A stretch of DNA of 64,000 nucleotides, taken from positions 53,255 through 117,254 of the forward strand of contig NZ_JAHXBF010000033.1 in the NCBI RefSeq assembly GCF_020103695.1, written 5' to 3'. The notes beneath the pieces were generated by a model. The model saw only the letters and a list, made by a program, of their open reading frames with translations. It did not search any database and was not told the origin of the DNA. The translations under genes and the position numbers were made by a program. This DNA comes from Hyalangium versicolor (GTDB taxonomy: Bacteria > Myxococcota > Myxococcia > Myxococcales > Myxococcaceae). Below, piece after piece: positions 16,185-24,770 of this stretch; position 1 is the first letter of the stretch, and the number at the start of each line of letters is the position of its first letter.

Positions 16185-17351
16185 TTACGCGGTGTATTCC
16201 CAGAGCAGTCCGGACGGATCCCGGAAGCGGATCTGGTGGGGCTCGGCCCCCTGTACGGACCCGGGGTGGGAGCTGTCCAACGCCGCCCGGAGCCGCTCTA
16301 CCGCTCGGGAGGACGGAGCGCCCAGCGAGAGCGCTACGCCCGAGGCTCCAGAGGAGACCCCAGCAGTGAACACCAGGCGAAGGGCTCCATCTCCATAGGA
16401 GGCCTCGTCGGGGGCTCCCCGCTCCGCCTGCCAGCCGATCAGCGGGGCCACGCTGTTCCAGAACGCCCTCTGGGCCGGGAGCTCCGCCACCGTGAAGCGC
16501 AGGGAGGTGAGGGGAGCCCGAGGCAGCGAGGCAGGAGGGGGCAGGGCCTTCTCCGCTGCCTTGGCTGCCTGCCAGTGTCGCTCCATGTGATCCAATGTAG
16601 CCTCACCGAGCGCAACGCCCTCGGTCTTGAGGGCGGCTTCGATGTGCTGGAATCGGGTGGTGAAGCGGCGGATGGCCATGCGCAGGGCGTCCTCGGGAGG
16701 GCTGCGCAGGAAGCGGCCGAGGTTGGCCAGGGAGAAGAGGACGTCCCCGAACTCATGCTCGATGGCGTCCCGGTCCTTGGATGCGATGGCCTCATCCAGC
16801 TCTCCGAGCTCCTCATAGAGCTTGGCGCGCACGCCGGCCACGTCGGGCCAATCGAAGCCAATGCGGCTGGCCTTCTCGGTGAGGCGCTCGGCGCGGAGCA
16901 GGGCGGGGGCGGCGGTGGGCACTCCATCGAGCACCGAGCCCTCGCGGCCCGTCTTGCGCTTCTTCTCCTCGGCCTTGAGCTTGGCCCAGTTGAAGAGGAC
17001 CTCCTCGGAGTCCTTCACCTGCCGCTCGCCGAAGACGTGAGGGTGACGGCTGGTGATCTTGTCGCTGATGGCGCGGCACACATCGGCCATCGTGAACTCG
17101 CCCTTCTCGGCCGCCAGCTGGGCATGGAAGACAATCTGGAAGAGCAGATCCCCCAATTCCTCGCACAGCGAGCGCCAGGAGCCGCCGTAGGCCACGCGAT
17201 CCATCTCATCAAGGACCTCGAAGGTCTCCTCGACGAGGTAGGGGCGCAGCGAGCGCAAGTCCTGCTCCCGGTCCCAGGGGCAGCCATTCTCGGCGCGCAA
17301 GCGCTCCATGATCCCGACCAGCCGTTCCAGCTCCGCCCCGGTTGCGCTCAT
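16185..17351 (-). CDS. mazG: MazG nucleotide pyrophosphohydrolase fused to a VOC domain
   Basis: MazG hydrolyses (d)NTPs to NMP and pyrophosphate. Residues 1-275 hold the two MazG repeats: ENGCPWDREQDLRSLRPYLVEETFEV and SLCEELGDLLFQIVFHAQ, then a second EELGELDEAI and HEFGDVLFSLANLGRFL. EExxE and ExxD metal-binding patterns are intact. Residues about 285-388 are an extra domain: TSLRFTVAELPAQRAFWNSV through FRDPSGLLWEYTA, the pattern of a vicinal-oxygen-chelate (glyoxalase/bleomycin-resistance) fold. Typical MazG is about 260-280 residues, so the extra 110 are a fusion. ATG 17351 is 10 nt after GGAGG. Divergent from the TPR gene at 17501. Confidence 0.92.
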   Translation of the reverse strand: MSATGAELERLVGIMERLRAENGCPWDREQDLRSLRPYLVEETFEVLDEMDRVAYGGSWRSLCEELGDLLFQIVFHAQLAAEKGEFTMADVCRAISDKITSRHPHVFGERQVKDSEEVLFNWAKLKAEEKKRKTGREGSVLDGVPTAAPALLRAERLTEKASRIGFDWPDVAGVRAKLYEELGELDEAIASKDRDAIEHEFGDVLFSLANLGRFLRSPPEDALRMAIRRFTTRFQHIEAALKTEGVALGEATLDHMERHWQAAKAAEKALPPPASLPRAPLTSLRFTVAELPAQRAFWNSVAPLIGWQAERGAPDEASYGDGALRLVFTAGVSSGASGVALSLGAPSSRAVERLRAALDSSHPGSVQGAEPHQIRFRDPSGLLWEYTA

Positions 17352-17500
17352 GTGTGACCAACCTCCAAATCGTCGGGTCTCTGCCGCAAAGGCCCGTCAG
17401 GGTGATCCCCGGAAATGGCCGCCTACCCTGTAAGCCAGGGGGCGGAAGGGGGGTGATTGCTTTCACCGAGAGGGTCCCTCGCCTATCATCGAAGGTCCGG

Positions 17501-19765
17501 ATGCCTCACTCCTTTTGTTCGCGATTGCTCCCGGTGATCTTCTGCCTCGCGCTCTTGCCGGCGATGAAGGCGAGCGCGCAGATTGATGCGCCCACTCCTT
17601 TGCAGGAGGTCGACCCTGATACCGAGCCGTCTGACGACTCGGGAAACGACGACTCGGTCTACGAGGACGACGAGCCGGGGCCGAAGCGTGGGCAGAAGGG
17701 CAAGAAGGGCAAGAAGGCTCGGGACGAGGAGGCGTACCCCGAGGAGGAGGGACCGGCGACGCCGGCGGGGAAGAACCCACCGCCCACGACGCCTACTCCG
17801 CCTCCGGGGACGCCCGCGACTCCGCCGGCCGGGACGCCCGCAGCCCCGGGGACGCCTGGCACGGCGGCTCCGACCGCGACGCCCGCTGCCCAGACTGCGC
17901 CGAAGCCTGATGCCTCCGCGCACCGGCCTCCACCTCCGCTGCTGGCGCCTCGCGTCTCGGATGCGGATCTGCTCGCCGTATGGGAGCGCTGGACGGAGGC
18001 ACGGAAGAAGGGAGACACGGAGGCGGCGGCGCAGGCGCGCAAGGATCTGCTGAAGCTGCGCGATGAGATCTCCGCGACGGATTTCGATGCCTTCAGTGTG
18101 AGCTTGCTGCGCGAGTCCCGGGCGAAGCTCGAGAAGAAGGACCCGGCGGGTGCGGTGCAGTTGGCCGAGTCCGCGGTGGCGCTTGCCCCGAACCTGCCGT
18201 ATGCGCGCTTTGCGCTCGCGGATGCCTATGCACGCAAGGATTTGGGCTCCGTGGGCAAGTACGCGGGGGAGCTCAAGGCAGGAATTGGAGCGCTGGTGGA
18301 CGATCCGCGCTTCTGGCGTCCGACGCTTGGAAACCTTGCCGCGATGGGATTGCTGGCGCTGCTGGCCACGGCGGTGGCGGTGGTGGGCGTGCTGTTCGGC
18401 CGGCGGCTGCGCTACATCCTGCATGACTTCCACCATGTCTTCCCGCGAGGAATGGGCCGCTGGCAGTCCATCGCGGTGGCCGCGGCCATCCTGTTGATGC
18501 CCATCCTGCTGCGGCTGGGCGTGGTGCCGGTGCTGCTCGTCATGTTTGGCGCGATGGCGCTCTACCTTTCGATGACGGAGCGGATCGTGGGCGCGGTGCT
18601 GCTGGCGTTGGCGGGGCTGATCCCGTTGGCCGCCGGGCAGATCGCCGAGGCCACGGTCTTCGCTGGGACGGTTGCCGAGGATGTGTATGTCCTCGAGCGC
18701 GGCGGCTTCTCCGGAGATGAGGCCGCGGCCGAGGTGCTCGCGCGTCAGGCGGCGAAGGAGGCCACGTTCGCGGAGCTGTTCGCCCTGGGGCGCTACCAGG
18801 CCCGCCGGGGCCAGTTGGAGGACGCCGCCACCACCTTCAAGGCCGCCTCGGCGTTGAAGCAGCGCAACGCGCTCCTGCTCACCAACTACGGCAACGTGCT
18901 GCTGGCTTCGGGGGACAGCGAGGCGGCCACGCGGCTCTACCAGGAGGCGCAGCAGGCGGATGGTTCGCTCGCGGCGGCGCCCTACAACCTGGCCCAGGTC
19001 TACCGCCGCCAGGCCAAGGCGATGGACGACGCCCAGGTGGGAGCCCAGCTGCAGCGTGCCAGCGAGGTGATGAACGTCGCTCAGCGGTTGGACTCGAGCC
19101 TCGTGGGGCGGGATGTGCCGCCGGATGATCGGCTCCTGGTGAACCTGCTGCTGTTGTCGCCGGAGCTGCCCTGGTCCGAGATCGTGGCCCTGGCCGATGG
19201 CAAGACCGCGGGCATGCGCGTGGAGAATCAGGTCGACCGCGTTCTGATGGGGACTACGGGCATGGCGGCGCGGATCTACCCTGCGGCGCTCGCGCTGCTC
19301 TTCTTCATCCTGGGCTACGGCCGGGATCAGGTCCGCGCCTCGAAGTCCTGCGACAAGTGCGGCCGCCCGGTGTGCCGACGGTGCGATCCGGATCTGGGCA
19401 TGGGCGCCTTCATGTGCAGCCAGTGCACCAACGTGTTTGCCCGCAAGGGCGTGGTGCCCGAGCCCCTGCGTGCGCGCAAGCAGGCGGAGGTTCAGCGTCA
19501 CCAGACGTGGATGGGACGGCTGGCACTGGCGCTCGGGGCGGTGGTGTCCGGCTCGGGCCATACCTTCTCGGGTCTGCCCATCCGCGGCGCCATCTACACC
19601 TTCCTCTTCCTCCTGGCCCTGACCGCCATCTTCTTGAGAGATGGTGTGTTCCGGGCTCCCTACGGCGAGGTTCCCGCGTACCTCAAGCTGGTCCCGGTCG
19701 CCCTGCTGATTCTCCCCCTCTATCTCTTGTCGCTGCGCGGCCTGCGCAAGCGTCAGGCGGAGTAG
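17501..19765 (+). CDS. secreted/membrane TPR protein with zinc-ribbon-like Cys cluster
   Basis: A 754-residue protein. The signal peptide ends KASA before QIDAP; ATG 17501 is chosen because it begins that peptide. Next come an acidic then Lys-rich stretch (about 35-75) and a Pro/Thr/Ala-rich linker (about 85-150). A helical region with AESAVALAPNLPYARFALADAY looks like TPR repeats. About five membrane segments follow (about 285-390), then more TPR-like helices (FAELFALGRYQARRGQLEDAA), another membrane helix, the cluster CDKCGRPVCRRCDPDLG...CSQC (about 620-645), and two or three final membrane helices. It ends 11 bases before the DUF4388 gene, probably as an operon. Function unknown; a membrane scaffold is inferred. 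Confidence 0.8.
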   Translation: MPHSFCSRLLPVIFCLALLPAMKASAQIDAPTPLQEVDPDTEPSDDSGNDDSVYEDDEPGPKRGQKGKKGKKARDEEAYPEEEGPATPAGKNPPPTTPTPPPGTPATPPAGTPAAPGTPGTAAPTATPAAQTAPKPDASAHRPPPPLLAPRVSDADLLAVWERWTEARKKGDTEAAAQARKDLLKLRDEISATDFDAFSVSLLRESRAKLEKKDPAGAVQLAESAVALAPNLPYARFALADAYARKDLGSVGKYAGELKAGIGALVDDPRFWRPTLGNLAAMGLLALLATAVAVVGVLFGRRLRYILHDFHHVFPRGMGRWQSIAVAAAILLMPILLRLGVVPVLLVMFGAMALYLSMTERIVGAVLLALAGLIPLAAGQIAEATVFAGTVAEDVYVLERGGFSGDEAAAEVLARQAAKEATFAELFALGRYQARRGQLEDAATTFKAASALKQRNALLLTNYGNVLLASGDSEAATRLYQEAQQADGSLAAAPYNLAQVYRRQAKAMDDAQVGAQLQRASEVMNVAQRLDSSLVGRDVPPDDRLLVNLLLLSPELPWSEIVALADGKTAGMRVENQVDRVLMGTTGMAARIYPAALALLFFILGYGRDQVRASKSCDKCGRPVCRRCDPDLGMGAFMCSQCTNVFARKGVVPEPLRARKQAEVQRHQTWMGRLALALGAVVSGSGHTFSGLPIRGAIYTFLFLLALTAIFLRDGVFRAPYGEVPAYLKLVPVALLILPLYLLSLRGLRKRQAE

Positions 19766-19776
19766 GCCCGAAGACC

Positions 19777-20949
19777 ATGGCTCTCCAGGGAACTCTCAAG
19801 GACTTCGGCATCGCCGACATCCTCCAACTCATCGGCCAGCAGCAGAAGACGGGGCAGTTGTGCCTCGCCAACAAGGAACAGGAGGTCAACGTCTTCTTCC
19901 GGGACGGCAACATCGCCCGCGTGGAGAGCGTCACCCGCAAGAAGAAGGACCTCATCGGCAACATGCTGGTGCGCGCCGAGATCATCACCGAGGGCCAGCT
20001 CCTGGAGGCCTTGGAGACGCAGCGCCGCACCCTCAAGCGGCTGGGAGACGTGCTCGTCTCCACGGGCGCCATCACCGCCGACCGCTTCAAGAAGATGATG
20101 CAGCTGCAGGCCACGGAGACCATCTACCGGCTCTTCAGCTGGGACGCGGGCACCTACGAGTTCAAGGCCGAGCCCGTCGAGTCCGACACCGAGGCCATCA
20201 CTCCACTGCGCGCCGAGTCCGTGCTGATGGAAGGCTTCCGGATGGTCGACGAGTGGCCGGTGATCCGGAAGAAGATCAACCGGCTCGAGATGACCTTCGA
20301 GCAGCTCAAGCCGCTGCCTCCGCCCGTCAACAAGGAGGAGGACCTCGACGCCGCCTTCGATGACGCCTTCGCCGAGAAGAAGAAGGACGAGAACAAGGGT
20401 GAGTTCAAGTCCGTGGGCGACTCGGAGCGCATCGTCTACGAGAAGATCGGCCCCGGTCGGGATGTGCGCAAGCTCATCGATGTCTCGTGTCTGGGCGAGT
20501 TCGAGACCTGCAAGGCGCTGCTCAACCTCATCAACCTGGAGTACATCCGCCCCACGCTGGTGAACGGCAAGGCGCCGTCCTCCGACCACGACGGCATCCT
20601 CCAGAAGGTGGGGCGGAGCCTCGGGGCGCTGGGAGCCAGCATGGCCGCCCTGGCCGCCATCGTCTTCCTGGTGGCCCAGTTCTCCGGGAAGCTCTCGCTG
20701 GCCAGCTCGCCTGCCTCCATGTTCTCCGACCCCGCGACCCAGCGCTTCATCTCCCGGACGCAGGTCAAGCGGATTGAGGCCGCCCTGCGCGTCTTCGAAC
20801 TGGAGAAGGGAGATGTTCCCGAGAAGTTGGATGCGCTGGTGGACGCCGGCCTGTTAAAGCCAGAAGAGCTGCGCTACCCGTGGCGGGAGCAGTACTATTA
20901 CAGGCGCATGGCTGCCCGAGAGTTCGTCCTGCTGCCGCCCTTGCAGTAG
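19777..20949 (+). CDS. DUF4388 protein with GspG-like C-terminal tail
   Basis: A 390-residue protein. The N-terminal DUF4388 domain (about 1-60) starts MALQGTLKDFGIADILQLIG and contains TGQLCLANKEQEVNVFFRDG. It is followed by a segment with ITEGQLLEALETQRRTLKRLGDVL (about 70-105), similar to the N-domain of GspE/PilB-type ATPases. An acidic low-complexity linker (about 185-210) and one membrane helix (about 285-308) follow. The last 70 residues, including RIEAALRVFELEKGDVPEKL and YPWREQYYYRR, resemble the C-terminal part of type II secretion pseudopilins. DUF4388 proteins are abundant in myxobacteria and are associated with signalling and motility. Role here unknown. Confidence 0.82.
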   Translation: MALQGTLKDFGIADILQLIGQQQKTGQLCLANKEQEVNVFFRDGNIARVESVTRKKKDLIGNMLVRAEIITEGQLLEALETQRRTLKRLGDVLVSTGAITADRFKKMMQLQATETIYRLFSWDAGTYEFKAEPVESDTEAITPLRAESVLMEGFRMVDEWPVIRKKINRLEMTFEQLKPLPPPVNKEEDLDAAFDDAFAEKKKDENKGEFKSVGDSERIVYEKIGPGRDVRKLIDVSCLGEFETCKALLNLINLEYIRPTLVNGKAPSSDHDGILQKVGRSLGALGASMAALAAIVFLVAQFSGKLSLASSPASMFSDPATQRFISRTQVKRIEAALRVFELEKGDVPEKLDALVDAGLLKPEELRYPWREQYYYRRMAAREFVLLPPLQ

Positions 20950-21014
20950 CCAGCGACGCCTGGTTCCCTTTCCCGGTCAGGGAGTCGACGTTACGTTCAG
21001 TCCGGGAAGGTTGA

Positions 21015-22109
21015 ATGGAGGAACGGACCTCATTGCGAAATCCTGCCTCGTTGGAAGCTCCTGCAGTCCGCCCCACCTCTGCCAAGGTCGACGTCCAGGA
21101 CAATGAGACCGCCTTGGCCCTGTGCGGTAACCAGAACGAGAACCTGAAGCTCATCGAGCGGCGACTGGGTGTGCGTGTGGGACAACGCGGCACCGAGTTG
21201 CTCCTCTCCGGTCCCGCGGACGCTGTGGCCTTCGCGGTCCGCCTGGTCGAGAACCTCGAGGAGATCATCCGGGCCGGACGCACCGTGTACCGGGAGGACG
21301 TGGAGCAGGCCATCAAGGTCCTCGGCCGCGGTGGCGCTGAGTCTCTGGGTGAACTGGGCCCCGTACTCAAGAGCTCGGGGAACCGGCAGATCGCTCCCAA
21401 GAGCCTCGCCCAGAAGCGCTACGTCGAGGCCATCCGCGCGAACGACATCGTCTTCGGCATCGGCCCGGCCGGTACGGGAAAGACGTATCTGGCCATGGCC
21501 ATGGCGGTGGCCTTCCTGCAGGAGCGAAAGGTCAAACGCATCATCCTGGCGCGGCCCGCGGTGGAGGCGGGTGAGAAGCTCGGCTTCCTGCCCGGAGATC
21601 TGGCGGAGAAGGTGAACCCGTACCTCCGGCCGCTCTATGACGCGCTGCATGACATGATGGCGGGTGAGCGCGCCGCTCAATTGGTGGAGCAGGGCGTCAT
21701 CGAAGTGGCTCCGCTGGCCTTCATGCGCGGCCGGACGCTCAACGACGCGTTCGTCATCCTCGACGAGGCGCAGAACACCACCGTCGAGCAGATGAAGATG
21801 TTCCTCACGCGCCTGGGCTACAACAGCAAGGCGGTGGTGACGGGAGACGTGACGCAGGTGGACCTGCCCATCGGGAAGATGTCCGGCCTGAACCACGCTC
21901 GGAGCATCCTCAAGAACATTGACGGCATCGTCTTCTCCGAGTTCACGGAGGTGGATGTGGTACGCCACCCCCTGGTCCAGGAGGTCATCCGGGCATACGA
22001 CCGGTTCGAGGCGGCCAAGGAGCAGGCGGCCAAGGAACAGGAAGCCCGCGAGGCCCAGGACCCAGCGGAGCCGGAGACGCCGGAAGTCGAGGAGCCCATC
22101 GCTACGTGA
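21015..22109 (+). CDS. phoH: PhoH-family (YbeZ-type) ATPase
   Basis: PhoH/YbeZ proteins are single-domain ATPases related to RNA helicases and are usually next to ybeY. The 364-residue protein has an N-terminal domain with NQNENLKLIERRLGV, then Walker A GIGPAGTGKTYLAMA (about 145-160) and Walker B FVILDEAQNTT (about 250-260), and TGDVTQVDLP. The C-terminal 35 residues are an acidic, Glu/Ala/Pro-rich tail. ATG 21015 follows GGGAAGG by 5 nt. It is upstream of the PgpH-type gene and cupin-ybeY, the common phoH-pgpH-ybeY order. Confidence 0.93.
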   Translation: MEERTSLRNPASLEAPAVRPTSAKVDVQDNETALALCGNQNENLKLIERRLGVRVGQRGTELLLSGPADAVAFAVRLVENLEEIIRAGRTVYREDVEQAIKVLGRGGAESLGELGPVLKSSGNRQIAPKSLAQKRYVEAIRANDIVFGIGPAGTGKTYLAMAMAVAFLQERKVKRIILARPAVEAGEKLGFLPGDLAEKVNPYLRPLYDALHDMMAGERAAQLVEQGVIEVAPLAFMRGRTLNDAFVILDEAQNTTVEQMKMFLTRLGYNSKAVVTGDVTQVDLPIGKMSGLNHARSILKNIDGIVFSEFTEVDVVRHPLVQEVIRAYDRFEAAKEQAAKEQEAREAQDPAEPETPEVEEPIAT

Positions 22110-22116
22110 TTTCGCG

Positions 22117-22163
22117 GGCTTGCAAGCCTGGACAGCTTCCAGGAGGGCGACCAGGGGCGTGTA
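22117..22163 (+). repeat. cluster of palindromes between phoH and the pgpH-like gene
   Basis: The 108-bp gap holds the perfect 12-bp palindrome GGCTTGCAAGCC (22117-22128), the hairpin CCTGGA-N5-TCCAGG (22127-22143) and the near-palindrome GGGCGTGTACGTGCCC around 22155-22170. They could act as an attenuator or protein-binding sites. Confidence 0.4.
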
Positions 22164-22217
22164 CGTGCCCGGCGTCCTTGCTGTGGCGGTCCAGGGTTGC
22201 ATAGGGTCGGGGGTCCC

Positions 22218-24746
22218 ATGGCTGAACCGGAACCCTCTTCCTCCAAGCCGAGCCCCCTGGACGCGATCACTCGCCGTCTGGGGCTGGGCGACAAGGCGTG
22301 GGGCCGCCGCCTGACGCTCCTCGTACTGCTGCTGGCTGTGTCGGTAGCCGCCGGGTTCGTCATCTCCCCCGGGCTCTACAGCCAGCAGATTCCGGCCCTC
22401 ACCGAGGAGCATCTCGGCAAGCCCTTCCGGGCCAACTCGCCCGCGGGCTTCAAGGCGGCCCGGGACTACGAGATCGTCTACAAAGCGATGACGGAGCAGC
22501 GGCGCCAGGAGGCCCGCAGCGCCGTTCGCCCCGTCTATGACTTGAACCCGGATGTCGTGGATCAGATCCGCGGCGCGGTGAAGGACGCCTTCGCCGAGAT
22601 GCGCGGGCAGTTGGCGGAGAAGGCCGTTGCGGAAGGAGTGGCGGGTGGGGAAGGGGAGGGAGAGGTACGCAAGGACGGCGAGGGGCGTAAGGCGGTCGAG
22701 GGGCGCAAGGCGAAGAAGCCGGTGCCCCCGCCGACGCCGGAGGAGTTGGAGCGCCAGCGCAAGGAGCACGAGGCGCTGCAGGGAGACTTCCAGGAAGAGT
22801 TGTTCGGTCAGCGAGACAGGGCCTTGGAGGCGGAGGACTTCCAGGCGCTGCTGGCCAATGGGTTCTCGGAGGAGGCCGAGGCGGCCACGCTGGTTCTCTT
22901 GGAGCGGGCCTACGGCTCGGAGCGAGGGCCGCTGTACATCGCCGGCTCGCGTGAGGAGCTGACGCGAGAGGGGCCCCAGGGAATCACCGTCCGGGATGTG
23001 CGCCACAGCGGGGAGCAGACGCTGCCGGGCAACGCGCCCAACGTCATGGACACGCGCGAGGCCTTCGCGGAGATGGACCGCTTCGCCTCGGTGCCGGGCA
23101 ACCTGCTGCCGGACGCGCCGGGTGTGCAGCGCCGGGCGGTGCTGCGGCTGGCCAAGCGGATGGTTCGTCCGGACCTGACGATCAACATCGCGGAGACGAA
23201 CCTACGGCGGGTGAAGGCCGGGGATGCCGTGAAGGACGCCGTGATTGCCCTGAAGAAGGGGCAGCGCGTCATCGGCGACGGCGAGCTGGTGAACGAGACG
23301 CACCTGGTCATCCTCCAGGGGATGCGGGCGCAGACGGACCGGTTGGATCTGATCCAGTTGCAGGTGGGCGGCACGGGGCTGGTGGGGCTGCTGGTGGCGG
23401 CATCGTTCGCCTTCTGCCGCACGGCGTTCCGGCGGTTCCGGCCCACGCGCAAGGACGGGGTGCTGCTGGGGCTGCTGCTGGTGTTCCTGTTGGGGCTGTT
23501 GCAGTTGTGGGTGTCGATCGCGGACGCGGTGCAGGACCGGTACACGGCGCTGCCCATCGAGGCGCTGTACTACGCCTTCCCGATGGCGGCGGGCGCGATG
23601 CTGGTGCGCTTCATCCTCTCGGAGGAGCTGGCGCTGTTCTTCGCCGTAGTGCTCGCGAGCCTGGCGGGGGTGATGCTGGGCAACTCGCTGTCGTTCGGCA
23701 TCTACGCGCTGGTGGGCTCGCTGGTGGCGGCCGACCGCATCACCCGGGCGCGGGATCGCGTGGGCATCTTCAAGGCGGGCCTCATCACGGGCGCGGTGAG
23801 CCTGGTGGCCGTGCTGTGCCTCTTCCTGGTGGAGGGCAAGGGGCTCACGGGGGACACGGTGCTCACGGCGGTGTTTGCCTGCGTGGGCACGGCGGTGGCG
23901 GTGCCGGTGATGGTGATGGCGCTCACGCCGCTCATCGAGGCCCTGTTCGGCTACGCCTCGGACATCAAGCTGCTGGAGCTGGCCAACCTCAACCACCCGG
24001 CGCTCAAGGAGCTGATCGTCCAGGCGCCGGGCACCTACCACCATTCGATCATCATCGGGACGCTGGTGGAGAACGCGGCGGAGGCCATCGGTGCCAACCC
24101 GCTGCTGGCGCGCTCGTGCGCGTACTACCACGACATCGGCAAGGGCCGGAATCCGCTCTACTTCGGTGAGAACCAGAAGGGCGAGAACCGGCACGACGCG
24201 CTGGCTCCGGCCATGAGCGCGGTCATCATCAAGCGCCACGTGACGGAGGGGCTGGAGATGGCCCGGCAGTACCGCCTGCCCAAGCTGGTGGCGGACGCCA
24301 TTCCCCAGCACCACGGCACGCGAGCGGTGGGGTACTTCTACCACAAGGCCCTCAAGGAGCAGGAGGGCAAGGAGAACCCCCAGCCCATCGACGAGAGCAT
24401 CTACCGCTACCCCGGCCCCAAGCCCCAGTTCCGCGAGGCGGCGCTGGTGATGATCGCCGACGCGGTGGAGGCCTCCACGCGCGCCATGCCCGAGCCCACC
24501 AAGCCGAAGCTCCAGGCGCAGGTGCAGAAGATGATCAACATCATCTTCTCCGAGGGGCAGTTGGACGAGTGCGACCTGACGTTGAAGGACCTGAACCTGA
24601 TCGCCGGCTCGTTCCTGCATACGCTGGAGGGCATCTACCACGCGCGTCCGGAGTACCCGGCCGGTGCGGTGGGAGGCGGTTCGAAGGGGACTCCGCTGGT
24701 GGTGGCGTCCCCGCCCAAGCAGGACGGCAAGGCCAAGACGGCCTGA
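22218..24746 (+). CDS. 7TM-HD phosphohydrolase, PgpH-type (probable cyclic-di-AMP phosphodiesterase)
   Basis: An 842-residue protein. Membrane segment near 30-55, then an extracytoplasmic 7TMR-HDED-type domain (about 60-370) with a Lys/Glu/Pro-rich insert near 150-180, about seven membrane helices (about 375-560), then a C-terminal HD domain. HD residues are visible: YHHSIIIGTLVENAAEAIG, YYHDIGKGRNPLYF and QHHGT. In Listeria, PgpH with this layout degrades c-di-AMP; that activity is inferred here from architecture. The ATG at 22218 begins MAEPEPSSS and is preceded by a G-rich tract; an earlier in-frame start at 22197 is unlikely. Next in line is the cupin-YbeY gene, 24 bases on. Confidence 0.9.
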   Translation: MAEPEPSSSKPSPLDAITRRLGLGDKAWGRRLTLLVLLLAVSVAAGFVISPGLYSQQIPALTEEHLGKPFRANSPAGFKAARDYEIVYKAMTEQRRQEARSAVRPVYDLNPDVVDQIRGAVKDAFAEMRGQLAEKAVAEGVAGGEGEGEVRKDGEGRKAVEGRKAKKPVPPPTPEELERQRKEHEALQGDFQEELFGQRDRALEAEDFQALLANGFSEEAEAATLVLLERAYGSERGPLYIAGSREELTREGPQGITVRDVRHSGEQTLPGNAPNVMDTREAFAEMDRFASVPGNLLPDAPGVQRRAVLRLAKRMVRPDLTINIAETNLRRVKAGDAVKDAVIALKKGQRVIGDGELVNETHLVILQGMRAQTDRLDLIQLQVGGTGLVGLLVAASFAFCRTAFRRFRPTRKDGVLLGLLLVFLLGLLQLWVSIADAVQDRYTALPIEALYYAFPMAAGAMLVRFILSEELALFFAVVLASLAGVMLGNSLSFGIYALVGSLVAADRITRARDRVGIFKAGLITGAVSLVAVLCLFLVEGKGLTGDTVLTAVFACVGTAVAVPVMVMALTPLIEALFGYASDIKLLELANLNHPALKELIVQAPGTYHHSIIIGTLVENAAEAIGANPLLARSCAYYHDIGKGRNPLYFGENQKGENRHDALAPAMSAVIIKRHVTEGLEMARQYRLPKLVADAIPQHHGTRAVGYFYHKALKEQEGKENPQPIDESIYRYPGPKPQFREAALVMIADAVEASTRAMPEPTKPKLQAQVQKMINIIFSEGQLDECDLTLKDLNLIAGSFLHTLEGIYHARPEYPAGAVGGGSKGTPLVVASPPKQDGKAKTA

Positions 24747-24770
24747 GCCGCTCGCCGGAGGAGTCCCAGA

